A DNA stretch of 64,000 bases from Nitratiruptor tergarcus DSM 16512 (GTDB taxonomy: Bacteria > Campylobacterota > Campylobacteria > Campylobacterales > Nitratiruptoraceae): NCBI RefSeq assembly GCF_027946175.1, contig NZ_AP026671.1, forward strand, positions 930,001 to 994,000, written 5' to 3'. Below are positions 1 to 9,878 of this stretch, in pieces (the first letter of the stretch is position 1; every line of letters starts with the position of its first letter). The notes under the pieces were generated by a model. That model ran no database searches. It had not been told where the DNA came from and worked only from the letters and a program-made list of their open reading frames with translations. The position numbers and the translations under genes were made by a program.

Positions 1-292
1 CTCCCCAGCTCTCAAACCATCTACTCGCAGTGACACTCCTATTGCCACTACGGCAGTAGACGAGTATTTTTTTATTCTTTATTCCCAAACCACCAAGTTT
101 GAGATACTGAAAAACTTGAACGGGAACAAGATTTGCTCCCAAAATGTGCCCTTCTTGAAACTCCTGAGGAGTACGCACATCAAAAAGCACAACATCTTTT
201 TGGCGCAAAAGATTTGCAAACTCTTTAGAATTTACATTTTCAAAGGCAAAAGAGCTTACAATCATTGCACACAAAAATAAGAATGTTCGCAT
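1..292 (-). CDS. Rhodanese-like domain protein (partial, C-terminus outside window)
   Basis: The minus strand from ATG at 292 gives a protein whose first ~17 residues look like a signal peptide ([16 protein letters not shown]). A rhodanese domain follows, with VVLFDVRTPQEFQEGHI and the active-site loop CRSGNRS. The Cys of that loop carries the persulfide in rhodaneses. A single-domain periplasmic sulfurtransferase or sulfide carrier is likely; the physiological substrate is not evident. The start ATG overlaps the TAA of the upstream aroF by one base (TAATG), so it is probably translationally coupled. The 3' end runs off the window. Confidence 0.8.
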   Translation of the reverse strand, partial: MRTFLFLCAMIVSSFAFENVNSKEFANLLRQKDVVLFDVRTPQEFQEGHILGANLVPVQVFQYLKLGGLGIKNKKILVYCRSGNRSVTASRWFESWG

Positions 293-1635
293 TAAAGATC
301 CTTAAATGTTTCAGCTACCATAAATGCAAGCTCAAGCGCTTGATTAGCATTGAGGCGAGGATCGCATTGCGTGTGGTAACGGCTGTTGAGTGCATCTTCT
401 GTAATAGAAGCGCTGATACTTCCTGTACATTCAGTAACATCACTTCCCGTCATCTCAAGATGCATTCCTCCAGGTACTGTTCCTTCAGCTTTATGTATCT
501 GGATAAACTGTTTTACTTCAGATAAGATCTTTTCAAAATCTCTTGTTTTGAGTCCACCACCTGTTTTATATGTATTTCCATGCATCGGATCGATACTCCA
601 TACCACCTCTTTGCCAGCCTCTTTAACAGTGCGAAGAAGTGGAGGAAAGAGTTCTCCTATCTTCTCTGCTCCCATTCTCACAATGAGAGTCAATCTTCCT
701 GGCTCATTTTCTGGATTAAGCTTATCAATGAGTTCTAAAAGCTCATGTGGTTTCATAGAAGGGCCCACTTTGACACCAATTGGATTTTTAATACCTCTAA
801 AAAACTCTACATGCGCCCCATTAGGATCTCTTGTGCGATCCCCAATCCATAGAAAATGTGCACTACAATCATACCAATCACCTGTAAAAGTATCTTTTCG
901 CGTGAGTGCCTCTTCATAATTGAGAAGTAATGCTTCATGAGAAGTATAGAGTGTGGTTTGCTTGAGTTGTGGTGTATTATCTGGATTTACTCCACACGCC
1001 TCCATGAAACGGAGTGCTTCAGTAATTTTATCAGCCAACTCCTCAAAACGACTCTCAAGTTCATTCCCTTGTAGAAACTCGAGATTCCATTTATGTACTG
1101 CACGTAGATCCGCAAATCCTCCGCGCGCATAGGCACGTATGAGATTAAGCGTAGCTGCAGATTTATAGTACGCTTCAAGAAGCTTTTCTGGCTTTGGCTC
1201 ACGTGCCTCTTCGCTAAAAGCAATATCATTGACTATATCACCGCGATAGCTAGGAAGTTTCACTCCCCCTATCTCTTCATAATCGCTACTGCGAGGTTTT
1301 GCATACTGCCCTGCAATACGGCCAATTTTTACAACAGGCTTACCTGTTGCATACATCAAAACCATATTCATCTGCAAAAGCACTTTGAAAAGATCGCGAA
1401 TGTTAGCTGCATTGAAGTTGGCAAAACTCTCTGCACAGTCTCCACCTTGCAGCAAAATCGCCTCCCCTTTTGCAACTTTTGCGAGATCTTTTTTAAGTTC
1501 TCTTGCTTCACCTGCAAAAATGAGGGGTGGAAATGTTTTAATCTCTGCTTCAATACTGTGAAGCTTATCTAAATCTTTATAAGTTGGTTGCTGTTTTATA
1601 GGAAAATCTCTCCAACTGCTTGGACTCCAGCTCAT
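292..1635 (-). CDS. aroF: 3-deoxy-D-arabino-heptulosonate 7-phosphate synthase, class II
   Basis: This enzyme condenses phosphoenolpyruvate and erythrose 4-phosphate in the first step of the shikimate pathway. At 447 residues it matches the class II (plant/Mycobacterium-type) family. Visible family motifs are GGDCAESF with the metal-binding Cys at about residue 67, KPRSSD near residue 115, [14 protein letters not shown], and GGMHLEMTG near the C-terminus. The class I family has none of these. It is followed by the rhodanese gene with a one-base overlap. AroA of the same pathway lies at 35567-36868. A TATAAT box sits 28 bases upstream of the start. Confidence 0.95.
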   Translation of the reverse strand: MSWSPSSWRDFPIKQQPTYKDLDKLHSIEAEIKTFPPLIFAGEARELKKDLAKVAKGEAILLQGGDCAESFANFNAANIRDLFKVLLQMNMVLMYATGKPVVKIGRIAGQYAKPRSSDYEEIGGVKLPSYRGDIVNDIAFSEEAREPKPEKLLEAYYKSAATLNLIRAYARGGFADLRAVHKWNLEFLQGNELESRFEELADKITEALRFMEACGVNPDNTPQLKQTTLYTSHEALLLNYEEALTRKDTFTGDWYDCSAHFLWIGDRTRDPNGAHVEFFRGIKNPIGVKVGPSMKPHELLELIDKLNPENEPGRLTLIVRMGAEKIGELFPPLLRTVKEAGKEVVWSIDPMHGNTYKTGGGLKTRDFEKILSEVKQFIQIHKAEGTVPGGMHLEMTGSDVTECTGSISASITEDALNSRYHTQCDPRLNANQALELAFMVAETFKDL

Positions 1636-1662
1636 AGTTCTACCCTTTGTTGAAATTGCGCC

Positions 1663-1668
1663 ATTATA
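1663..1668 (-). promoter_or_regulatory. -10 box for aroF
   Basis: On the minus strand this reads TATAAT, about 28 bases before the aroF ATG. No convincing -35 hexamer is visible, which is common for the main sigma factor in Campylobacterota. Confidence 0.55.
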
Positions 1669-1702
1669 CCAAAAAGTTTCTTCTCTTTTGCAAAACTTTT
1701 AT

Positions 1703-2275
1703 TTAAATTTCTACACGCTCAGCAATAGCTTTGGAAAGGGAAAGTGTGTCCACATTTTCAAGATTTACACCGGTTGGAACACCTTGGGCGATTTTTGTAA
1801 ATTTTATGGCATACTCTTGGAGCTGATCCTCGATATAGAGTATAAGTGCATCATTTTGAATCGAGGGTGTAAAAGCAAAAATAATCTCTTGTATCTTTTT
1901 TATTGTAACGAGATTTTTAAGCTTATCAAGATTTGTCTGGTTGAGTCCTTCAAAGACAAAGTAGAGACCATTATATTCCCCACTCTCCTCGATGATATAG
2001 ATATCTTTTGCACTCTCTACTATACATAGAGTCTGCTGATCGCGCAAATCATCACTACAGATATAACAGAGCTCATCTTCACTAATACCGCCACATTGCG
2101 AACATTTATGAATCGAGCTTACGGCATCTTCGATTGCGTGGGCAAGTTTCATAGCATCCATAGGATTTTGAAGTACAAGATGGAAAGCTAGTTTTGTAGC
2201 ACTCTTTTTGCCGATACTTGGCAAGGTTTCAAGTGCTGCTACAAGTTTATAGAACTTCTTAATTCCTCTTTTCAA
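1703..2275 (-). CDS. recR: Recombination mediator protein RecR
   Basis: RecR works with RecO (and RecF where present) to load RecA onto SSB-coated gaps. The 190-residue protein has the family layout: a helix-hairpin-helix (LPSIGKKSATKLAFH) at about 18-32, a four-cysteine zinc finger at C58, C61, C70 and C73, a Toprim domain starting near TLCIVESAKDI, and the C-terminal Walker-B-like segment. Length is normal. The start is a TTG at 2275 with only a weak GGGCGGA upstream; no in-frame ATG near it suits the family N-terminus better. It is divergent from dnaJ. Confidence 0.93.
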   Translation of the reverse strand: MKRGIKKFYKLVAALETLPSIGKKSATKLAFHLVLQNPMDAMKLAHAIEDAVSSIHKCSQCGGISEDELCYICSDDLRDQQTLCIVESAKDIYIIEESGEYNGLYFVFEGLNQTNLDKLKNLVTIKKIQEIIFAFTPSIQNDALILYIEDQLQEYAIKFTKIAQGVPTGVNLENVDTLSLSKAIAERVEI

Positions 2276-2381
2276 TCCGCCCCCGAATTTTTGCGCAATT
2301 ATATCAAAAATTTAACTCTTTATAAAAAATTTTTTGCTACACTTACACAACTTAAACAAAACTTAAACAAAGGATGCCCTC

Positions 2382-3503
2382 TTGGTAGATATCGATTATT
2401 ACGAAATTTTAGAAGTTGACAGAAACGCCACATTTGATGAGATAAAAAAAGCGTATCGCAAACTTGCTCTCAAATACCACCCCGATCGCAATCCAGATAA
2501 CAAAGAGGCAGAAGAGAAGTTTAAACTTATTAATGAAGCCTATCAAGTTTTAAGCGATGAAGAAAAAAGAGCACTCTATGATAGGTATGGTAAAAGTGGC
2601 CTAGAAAATCAAGGCTTTCAAGGGTTTGATAATACCAGCTACGAAGATATTATGGACTTTTTTGAATCAGTATTTGGTCAAACTTTTGGTGGTGGTTTTG
2701 GGCAAAGAAGAAAGCAGGAAGAGAAGTATCCTTTAGATCTAGCTATTGAAGTGGAAATATCATTTGAAGAAGCCCTCTTTGGAACAAAAAAAGAGATCTC
2801 ATACCGCTATAAAGTACCATGCGAAGAGTGTAAAGGTACCGGAGCAAAAGGCGGAATTCTCACAACCTGTCCTGAGTGTCATGGTAGAGGACAGATCTAT
2901 TACCGTCAAGGATTTATGACATTTTCACAAACTTGCCCTCGCTGCCATGGAACTGGAGAAAGCGCACAAGAGAAGTGTCCAAAATGCGCCGGAAGAGGGT
3001 ATGCCATAAATGAAGAGACAATAACAATCGAAATTCCAGAAGGAATAGATAACGAAAATCGTATCCGTGTACAGGCAAAAGGAAATCTCTCTCCTTCAGG
3101 TCTGCGAGGAGATCTCTACATCAATGTCTATGTAAAAGAGGATGAGCATTTTGTACGCTACAATGACGATATATATATGGAAGTACCTGTCTTTTTTACC
3201 CAAGCGGCATTAGGAGAAACCATCACTATTCCTACTCCTCGTGGAGAGCGAGAACTGCAACTTCATGTAGGTACAAAAGATAAGGAGCAGTTTATTTTCA
3301 AAGGCGAAGGTTTCAAAAATATCCATACCGGTCGCAAAGGTAATCTCATTGCACAGGTAAAACTCATTTTTCCCAAAAAACTCACAGATGAGCAAAAAGA
3401 GCTTCTTCATAAACTGCAAGACTCATTTGGGGTAGAGAGCAAACCTCACGAAGAGAAATTCTCATCAATTTTTGAAAAAGTTAAAAGCTGGTTCAAAAAA
3501 TAA
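2382..3503 (+). CDS. dnaJ: Chaperone protein DnaJ (Hsp40)
   Basis: DnaJ is the co-chaperone that delivers unfolded clients to DnaK and stimulates its ATPase. The 373-residue protein has an N-terminal J domain with HPD at residues 33-35, a Gly/Phe-rich linker near 95-110, a zinc domain with four CxxCxGxG repeats ([32 protein letters not shown]), and the C-terminal substrate-binding domains. The start is a TTG preceded by AAAGGA at 8 bases. A TACACT -10-like box lies near 2337. The gene ends in a bidirectional hairpin shared with ccsBA. Confidence 0.97.
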   Translation: MVDIDYYEILEVDRNATFDEIKKAYRKLALKYHPDRNPDNKEAEEKFKLINEAYQVLSDEEKRALYDRYGKSGLENQGFQGFDNTSYEDIMDFFESVFGQTFGGGFGQRRKQEEKYPLDLAIEVEISFEEALFGTKKEISYRYKVPCEECKGTGAKGGILTTCPECHGRGQIYYRQGFMTFSQTCPRCHGTGESAQEKCPKCAGRGYAINEETITIEIPEGIDNENRIRVQAKGNLSPSGLRGDLYINVYVKEDEHFVRYNDDIYMEVPVFFTQAALGETITIPTPRGERELQLHVGTKDKEQFIFKGEGFKNIHTGRKGNLIAQVKLIFPKKLTDEQKELLHKLQDSFGVESKPHEEKFSSIFEKVKSWFKK

Positions 3504-3511
3504 CCAGCTTT
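3484..3511. terminator. Bidirectional terminator between dnaJ and ccsBA
   Basis: A perfect 10-bp stem (AAAGCTGGTT / AACCAGCTTT) with an 8-base loop spans the dnaJ stop codon and reaches the last base of ccsBA. It is followed by T-rich sequence on the plus strand. It should end both convergent transcripts. Confidence 0.75.
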
Positions 3512-6500
3512 TATATTCTTATATCTATATTGTATTTTTGTTTTTTATAGTAGGCTGCAGCGATTATTGCAAAGATTATTCCAATTGCCCAATAAACCCA
3601 CTGTGGAATTGGCACAGGATCTCCTTGAGCGTATGAGTGCAATCCACTTAAGTAAAAATTTACTCCAAAATAGGTCATGATAACACTTGAATATCCAAGA
3701 AGCGCCAATACATTATATAAAAATAGTTTATTCATTTTTGGTATCAAGCGTACATGCTCTATACAGGCATATACTAAGATGGTTACAGCAGCCCAAGTCT
3801 CTTTGGGATCCCATCCCCAATACCTTCCCCAACTCTCATTTGCCCAGACACCACCAAGAAAGTTTCCAAGCGTTACAAGAACAAGCCCAATAATGAGACT
3901 CATCTCATTAATATATGTTAGCTCTTTGAATGTAAGCTCCATTAAATCTTTATTATTCTCATTGACAAAAATAAAGAGTATTAAAACCACAAAAGCTAGA
4001 AGAGCACTGAGACCTAAAAAGCCATAGCTAGCAGTAATGACTGAAACATGTATCATCAGCCAGTAGGATTTAAGTACTGGAACAAGGTTAGTGATTTGAG
4101 GATCAAGCCAGTTGAGATGTGCTACAAAGAGAATCAAACCACCTAAAAGTGACGTAGCGGCAAATGCTATCGGACTCTTTTTTGCAAAGAAAAATCCTGC
4201 AAAAATAGTAGCCCACGAGATATAGACCATCGATTCATATCCATTACTCCAAGGCGCATGCCCTGCAACATACCAGCGCAGTGCCATTCCAAAAGTCTGC
4301 GCCATAAAACCCAAAAAGATAAGCACAACGCCAACTCGTACAATCCATTTGATATTAAACCGAGGATTGATGAGATTGATAAGTATGAGAATAAGCAGAA
4401 TAAAACCTATAAGCATATAGTATGGCACGAGCCTGTTGAAAATATCGAGTTTGTTGTAAAGAAGCTCTGCTTTTATTTTACTTTTTGGCGGAATAAGATC
4501 TGAGCCATAATATTTTTGATAATCGGCTATAACATCCAAAGATTTGTCTGCTTTACTCCAATCACCAGTTTTAATACCATTTTCTACATTTTGAAAATAG
4601 CTTGCCATTATAAGTCGTACCAATTCAGCCTCTTTCGGAGCAAAACTCTTCATTGCTTCAATTGGAGTTACCCATTTACGGTTTTTATCTTTATTATTTG
4701 GAATGATACGCAAAAGCGCTCCGGTATAGACCATATAAGCCACATTGACTCTCTCATCTACTTTAATCACATCTTTATCAAATTGATCTCTTGCACCCGG
4801 TTTCTTGGCAGTCGCTTTTTGCACATATTGCAGTAACTTATATGCCCCATCTTTGCTCATATCGAAAAAATCGTTAAAAGTAGCATACTTCTCATTTGGA
4901 TTGAGACCTATAATTTTTTTAATAGCTGGATGATGAACATAGATCATCTTTATCTTTTGAAAAATCTCTGGCTTTACAGTCATGCCTAAAAAGAACTGAT
5001 TTGCATCAAGACCATAAAGCTCCTCTTTGCGAGCAATTTTGGCAAGTACTTTGCGAGAAAGTGTATCTATCGGCTCAATTCTTCCGCTATTATCTTGCAC
5101 TAAAATCTTTTCTCCAAATTTGTCAGCATGAGTTTTGCTTATCTTTTTTGCAACTTCGAGAGGATTATCAGCTGCATATCCAGACATGCCAAGTATCAGA
5201 AAAGCAATGAGAGCAAAATTTTTCAGTAACATACTTTCACGCTGTTCTTGCACTCTTTTTGTCAAACGTGCTAACTTTTGAAAACGACTTTGCGGCATAA
5301 AAAAGTGCAATAACATACCAACAGCTAAAAGAAGGTATCCGATATATGTAATGAGAGTTCCAGGATCATGATTCACTGAAAGAATGGTGCCTTTTTCATC
5401 CATATCGTAAGAACTTTGAAAAAATCTATATCCTTTGTAATCAAGCACATGGTTCATATAGATCCTATAATCAAAACTCTTGTTTCCATCTACTACTGTC
5501 ACTTCACTCGCATAAGAGCTTGGACTCATGGAGCCTGGATAGCGCTCCAGCTGAAAATCGCGCAGTTTCAGCGCAAAAGGAAGTTGTATGCGTCTTGCCC
5601 CATAGCTCAGCGTCAATTCCAAATCTCCCAACTTCACATGTACAGGCTCCCCTTCTCGTCCACTTTTACCAAAGAGCGTTACAATCTTTTCACCCTTAGT
5701 ACTTTTTACACGTAAAATAAGTGCATCATCATGAGGAGAGTTTTTTGCCAGTGGATTTTTGCTTTGCAGCTCCACTTTTGCATGGGGTTGGAAGTTTTTG
5801 AGAACAATATTGAGCCCTGCAATTGCGTAGAGATGTCCTTTTTCAAATGGAACATCCTCACTAGGTGCAAAATTTTCTTCTTGCATCGAGCCCATTACCA
5901 TTCGCTTGATATGAAAAGGGGCTTTGATATAAAGCTTTCCCTCTTTTTGTGTAATTGTTATAACAGGTTTATTGATTTTTATCTCTTTATCAAAAGTAAT
6001 AACTGCATCACCAATATCTACTGATTGCCCCTTTTGGAGAATCTTTTCTACTCTTCCACCCCCAGCTGAGAATACAAGTTTTACTGTGGCTTTACCATTT
6101 TTATCTGCAACTATTGTATATGTGGCATTTGGTATATAGCGTAAAAGCTCTACCTCTATTTTTTCATCGCCTATTGCTATTTTTCTCTTATAAGTGTTGC
6201 TGCCAATTTTTGAGAGATAGATTGGTTCTGCATAAGAATAAAAATTTTTTCCTTTTTTAGCTTCTATTTGCAAATAGGTACGAGCACTTAGGATTGTATT
6301 GCTTTGAGAGCCTTCTCGTATATGCATTGTGCCTTCATAGCCAAAATAGCGCGTTACAGCAGCACCAATTATTATTACAATAAATGCTAAATGAAATAGC
6401 CCAGTAAAAAATTTGTCTTTGCGAAAAAGCCGAAATCTGAAAATATTGTAAAGGAGATTAAGACTTAAAAGCACCAATAAAATCTCAAACCATTTTGCTG

Positions 6501-6639
6501 TATAAACCAAAGCCCACGCTGTTTGCGTGCCATAGTCATTTTCAATAAACGTAGCAATTCCAATACTTACAGCAAAAATAAACATCATTATGACAGCTGA
6601 TTTTATGGAGAAGAAGCTTTTTTGCAAAGATTTGAGCAT
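3511..6639 (-). CDS. ccsBA: Fused cytochrome c synthase CcsBA (system II)
   Basis: This integral membrane protein exports haem and ligates it to apocytochrome c (System II, CcsB/ResB fused to CcsA/ResC). At 1042 residues it is the fused form known from Helicobacter and relatives. The N-terminal part has membrane segments near 13-33, 47-65 and 73-93, then a large periplasmic ResB domain, then further segments. The C-terminal CcsA half carries the tryptophan-rich WWD haem-binding motif WGRYWGWDPKETWA at 937-950. A sequence resembling an internal secretory signal (ALIAFLILGMSGYAA, about 474-488) separates the two parts. It lies downstream of polA with a 113-base gap that contains an inverted repeat. 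Confidence 0.95.
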   Translation of the reverse strand: MLKSLQKSFFSIKSAVIMMFIFAVSIGIATFIENDYGTQTAWALVYTAKWFEILLVLLSLNLLYNIFRFRLFRKDKFFTGLFHLAFIVIIIGAAVTRYFGYEGTMHIREGSQSNTILSARTYLQIEAKKGKNFYSYAEPIYLSKIGSNTYKRKIAIGDEKIEVELLRYIPNATYTIVADKNGKATVKLVFSAGGGRVEKILQKGQSVDIGDAVITFDKEIKINKPVITITQKEGKLYIKAPFHIKRMVMGSMQEENFAPSEDVPFEKGHLYAIAGLNIVLKNFQPHAKVELQSKNPLAKNSPHDDALILRVKSTKGEKIVTLFGKSGREGEPVHVKLGDLELTLSYGARRIQLPFALKLRDFQLERYPGSMSPSSYASEVTVVDGNKSFDYRIYMNHVLDYKGYRFFQSSYDMDEKGTILSVNHDPGTLITYIGYLLLAVGMLLHFFMPQSRFQKLARLTKRVQEQRESMLLKNFALIAFLILGMSGYAADNPLEVAKKISKTHADKFGEKILVQDNSGRIEPIDTLSRKVLAKIARKEELYGLDANQFFLGMTVKPEIFQKIKMIYVHHPAIKKIIGLNPNEKYATFNDFFDMSKDGAYKLLQYVQKATAKKPGARDQFDKDVIKVDERVNVAYMVYTGALLRIIPNNKDKNRKWVTPIEAMKSFAPKEAELVRLIMASYFQNVENGIKTGDWSKADKSLDVIADYQKYYGSDLIPPKSKIKAELLYNKLDIFNRLVPYYMLIGFILLILILINLINPRFNIKWIVRVGVVLIFLGFMAQTFGMALRWYVAGHAPWSNGYESMVYISWATIFAGFFFAKKSPIAFAATSLLGGLILFVAHLNWLDPQITNLVPVLKSYWLMIHVSVITASYGFLGLSALLAFVVLILFIFVNENNKDLMELTFKELTYINEMSLIIGLVLVTLGNFLGGVWANESWGRYWGWDPKETWAAVTILVYACIEHVRLIPKMNKLFLYNVLALLGYSSVIMTYFGVNFYLSGLHSYAQGDPVPIPQWVYWAIGIIFAIIAAAYYKKQKYNIDIRI

Positions 6640-6653
6640 CTATTTCCTTTGGA

Positions 6654-6691
6654 GTATTCTCAAAATAGTTTTATACGTCTATCGAGAATAC
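6654..6691 (-). promoter_or_regulatory. Inverted repeat around a putative ccsBA promoter
   Basis: GTATTCTC (6654-6661) and GAGAATAC (6684-6691) form a perfect 8-bp inverted repeat separated by 22 bases. Between them, on the minus strand, is a TATAAA -10-like hexamer (6670-6675), about 30 bases upstream of the ccsBA start. It could be an operator or a stem; which one is not decided by sequence alone. Confidence 0.35.
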
Positions 6692-6752
6692 AATTGTAGT
6701 GAACTTCAATCAAAAATAGTAATATCTTTTTGATTTAGAGTCATTTCTTAAA

Positions 6753-9419
6753 CTATTTCAAATCTCCCCATCTATGGGCAATACCTATAGAGCATTTAAT
6801 AGGTACCCGCAGCGGATAGATATGCTCCATAATTGAAGCAAATCTTTGTGCAAGATCCTGAGCCATATCCTCTTTAACTTCAAATATAAGCTCATCATGG
6901 ATTTGCAGTAGCATTTTGGTAGGCAATGCTTCGTTTTTGATAATTTTATCAATAGCATTCATGCTCATTTTTATAAGATCTGCTGCGCTTCCTTGAAAGA
7001 CTGTATTTGTAGCTTCTCGCAAATATGCAGCAAGCTGTGCTCCACTAGCTGCAGCAAAATCAAAGTAGCGCCTGCGTCGCAGTAAAGTCTCAACATATCC
7101 ATACTTTTTCGCAAAATCTTCAATACTTGCTAAGTAGTTTTTGACAGTAGGAAATGCATTAAAATAGCTCTCAATAATCTCTTTTGCCTCTTTTGCGCTA
7201 ATTCCTAAAGTCTGTGCAAGTTTTCTACTTCCCATACCATAGATAAGACCAAAATTAATGCTCTTTGCAATATTTCTCTTTGCTTGTGCCGCATCTTTAC
7301 CAAAAAGCTTTATTGCAGTCTCTAAATGGATATCTCGATCTTCTTGAAAAGCTTGTACTAAGGCAGGATCCTGTGAAAAGTGTGCTAAAAGTCTCAGCTC
7401 TATTTGCGAATAGTCGATTCCAAGGAGTTTATACCCCTCTTTAGCAATAAATCCATACCGGATTTGGCGTCCGACTTCTGTTTTCACTGGAATATTTTGC
7501 AAATTTGGATTTTTACTCGCAAGTCTCCCTGTAGCGGTGCCAGTTTGCACAAAACTTGTGTAAATACGATGATTTGTATCTTTTTTAGCATATTTTAGAA
7601 GTGGATCGATATAGGTGCTTTTGAGTTTAAAGAGCTCACGGTATTCCAGAATATAGGCTATTATTGGATGTTTGTCCTTCAGTGCCTGTAGCGTGGTTTC
7701 ATCCGTACTATAGCCAGACTTTGTTTTCTTCAAAGGCGGAAGTCCCAGTTTTTCAAAAAGCACGCTTGCTAACTGTTTAGTTGAATTGATATTAAACTCC
7801 CCTCCTGCAAGCTCATAAATCTTTTGCGTAAGCTCCTTGAGGCGCTCTTCACTCTCTTTGCGTAGTTTTTCAAAAAAAGCAATATCAAGTTTGATTCCAG
7901 CTCTCTCCATCGCTATAAGAGTATTGACAAAAGGAAACTCCACCTCCTTTGCTTCATCAATGAGATGGGCTGCATTTTGTGAGCGGAGAGTATCAAGTAA
8001 TTTAAAATAGATTTTATAAGTTATAACCGCATCTTCACTAGCGTAGCGACAGGCAGTATCTATTGCTACATTGCTAAAATCTTCACCCTTCTTTACTGTA
8101 TCTTTATAGGCAATCATATCATAATCAAGTACTCTCTTTGCCACACTATCTAGCCCTACACTGCTTCCTGGATCACTTAGCCATGCAAGAATCATTGTAT
8201 CTGCAAAATCTGTAATCTCTTCTATTCCATAGCGATAGATTAAAGAGAGATCAAATTTGAGATTGTGTCCTACAATATTATACGTAAAGAGCCTCTTAAT
8301 AGCTCGCAATGCACTATCTAAACTTACTTGCTGTCCTACTCCAAGATAGTTGTGTCCAATTGGTACATAGTATGCCCTCTCTTCATTAAAAGAAAAACTA
8401 AATCCTATAAGATTGGCTACTTTTGTGTCCAAAGAGTCAGTTTCTGTATCAAAAGCTACTATCGCACCTTGCGGTATTGTATCTATTACTTTGAAAAGCT
8501 CCTCTTCGTTATCAAGGCAGATAGCTTTAAACTCAATTTGTGTTTGACTCTTTTTAATAAGAGGTGTAGCTTTGAGTTTGCGTAAAATCGCAGTGATATC
8601 ATATTCCATAAGCTCATCAGCAATTTTTACTATTGGATTAATCTGAGGCAGATGGTAATCTTCTAATGAGCAACTATCAAAAACATCATCACGGAGTGTA
8701 ATAAGTTTCCTGCTAAGATATGCACTCTCTTTGCCTTGCTCTAGCAGCGTCCTCACGCGCGGCGGTGTCACCTCATCAATGTGTGCATAGATTGCATCAA
8801 GAGATCCGTAAGTATTGAGAAGTTTTGCAGCAGTTTTTGGCCCAATACCTTTGACTCCTGGAATATTATCTGCACTATCTCCCACAAGCGCAAGATAATC
8901 CCCGATGAGTTTTACCGGAACACCAAATTTTTGCTCAGCCCTCTTTTCATCGATCTCCTCTTTTTTTATAGGATCATAGAGTACCACTTTTTCATCATCT
9001 ATTAGCTGGTAGAGATCTTTATCGTGTGAAACTATTTTGACTTTTATACCCATCTGCTTTGCACATTTTACCAGTGAAGCGATAATATCATCAGCTTCAA
9101 AACCCTCTTTTTGCAATGTTTTAAAACCCATTTTCTCTATCCAGTCAATTGCAATAGGAAGCTGCTTTTGCAGATCTTCTGGAGGTGTGGGGCGCTGAGC
9201 TTTGTAGTTGGGATCAATTGCAGCGCGAAAACTTGGACCCTCACTATCTAGAGCAAAGACTATATAGTCACTCTTTTCTTCTGCTACTAAGTTATTGATA
9301 AAATTGATAAAACCTGTCAAAAGACCAGTGGGAAATCCCTGTTTACTTTTTAATGGTGGCAATGCATAGAAACTGCGAAAGAAAAAACCGAAGGTATCGA
9401 TGATTGTAAGCGTCTTCAT
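6753..9419 (-). CDS. polA: DNA polymerase I
   Basis: Repair and Okazaki-fragment polymerase. It has three domains: an N-terminal 5'-3' flap exonuclease (GFEADDIIASL, GDSADNIPGVKGIGPKTA), a 3'-5' proofreading domain that keeps its acidic residues (AFDTETDSL; NLKFDLSLI), and an A-family polymerase domain with LGIDYSQIELRLLAHFSQ and QIHDELIFE. Proofreading therefore looks active. I place the start at ATG 9419 (888 residues): AAAAGG lies 5-8 bases upstream of it. The TTG two codons earlier is too close to that site. A TATAAT box at 9439-9444 implies a leader of only about a dozen bases. Confidence 0.96.
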   Translation of the reverse strand: MKTLTIIDTFGFFFRSFYALPPLKSKQGFPTGLLTGFINFINNLVAEEKSDYIVFALDSEGPSFRAAIDPNYKAQRPTPPEDLQKQLPIAIDWIEKMGFKTLQKEGFEADDIIASLVKCAKQMGIKVKIVSHDKDLYQLIDDEKVVLYDPIKKEEIDEKRAEQKFGVPVKLIGDYLALVGDSADNIPGVKGIGPKTAAKLLNTYGSLDAIYAHIDEVTPPRVRTLLEQGKESAYLSRKLITLRDDVFDSCSLEDYHLPQINPIVKIADELMEYDITAILRKLKATPLIKKSQTQIEFKAICLDNEEELFKVIDTIPQGAIVAFDTETDSLDTKVANLIGFSFSFNEERAYYVPIGHNYLGVGQQVSLDSALRAIKRLFTYNIVGHNLKFDLSLIYRYGIEEITDFADTMILAWLSDPGSSVGLDSVAKRVLDYDMIAYKDTVKKGEDFSNVAIDTACRYASEDAVITYKIYFKLLDTLRSQNAAHLIDEAKEVEFPFVNTLIAMERAGIKLDIAFFEKLRKESEERLKELTQKIYELAGGEFNINSTKQLASVLFEKLGLPPLKKTKSGYSTDETTLQALKDKHPIIAYILEYRELFKLKSTYIDPLLKYAKKDTNHRIYTSFVQTGTATGRLASKNPNLQNIPVKTEVGRQIRYGFIAKEGYKLLGIDYSQIELRLLAHFSQDPALVQAFQEDRDIHLETAIKLFGKDAAQAKRNIAKSINFGLIYGMGSRKLAQTLGISAKEAKEIIESYFNAFPTVKNYLASIEDFAKKYGYVETLLRRRRYFDFAAASGAQLAAYLREATNTVFQGSAADLIKMSMNAIDKIIKNEALPTKMLLQIHDELIFEVKEDMAQDLAQRFASIMEHIYPLRVPIKCSIGIAHRWGDLK

Positions 9420-9438
9420 CCACAACCTTTTTGGCGAG

Positions 9439-9444
9439 ATTATA
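9439..9444 (-). promoter_or_regulatory. -10 box for polA
   Basis: TATAAT on the minus strand, 19 bases before the chosen polA start. It supports a very short 5' leader and the ATG at 9419. Confidence 0.5.
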
Positions 9445-9554
9445 GCACAATACTTTTTTAATCACAGACTAAATAGCCTTATCAAGAATCCAATTTTATG
9501 GTAAACCTTTGAAAATAGCTAATTTTTGATAAAATTACCAATTAAAGGAGTACA

Positions 9555-9878
9555 ATGAGATATCTACTTATTTTTTGTTGCATAACTTTTGCATTTGCTG
9601 ATTGGAAAACAGCGCAAATTTTAGCTATTGATAAAATCATCCAAACATATCAAAACCGCCAATCTTGCCTGCAAAAAGAGGAGGCACATTTTTGTATCCA
9701 AAAATATCCACTCGATCCAAAAAGTGACGCACTTGCTAAAACTTTTGCAATGAGCTTTCCTCAAGCCTTCTATGCAAGTAAACTCCAACGAGATATAAAA
9801 CTATTAGAAAAGCAAAAACTCTGTATCGGAAGAGCTTTGAGCGAGATGGAAGCGAAGCGCTGTCTCACTCAATTTTAA
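9555..9878 (+). CDS. Small exported cysteine-containing protein, function unknown
   Basis: I do not recognise this 107-residue protein. A short hydrophobic N-terminus ending in FAFA (cleavage near residue 15) suggests export. The mature part is mostly helical and polar, with four cysteines in two pairs (C38/C47 and about C92/C103), a spacing that could allow two disulfides. AAAGGAG at 9544-9550 is a strong ribosome site and decides the ATG. The gene is convergent with uvrA and the two 3' ends overlap by 14 bases. It is a single gene in opposite orientation to its neighbours. Confidence 0.7.
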   Translation: MRYLLIFCCITFAFADWKTAQILAIDKIIQTYQNRQSCLQKEEAHFCIQKYPLDPKSDALAKTFAMSFPQAFYASKLQRDIKLLEKQKLCIGRALSEMEAKRCLTQF

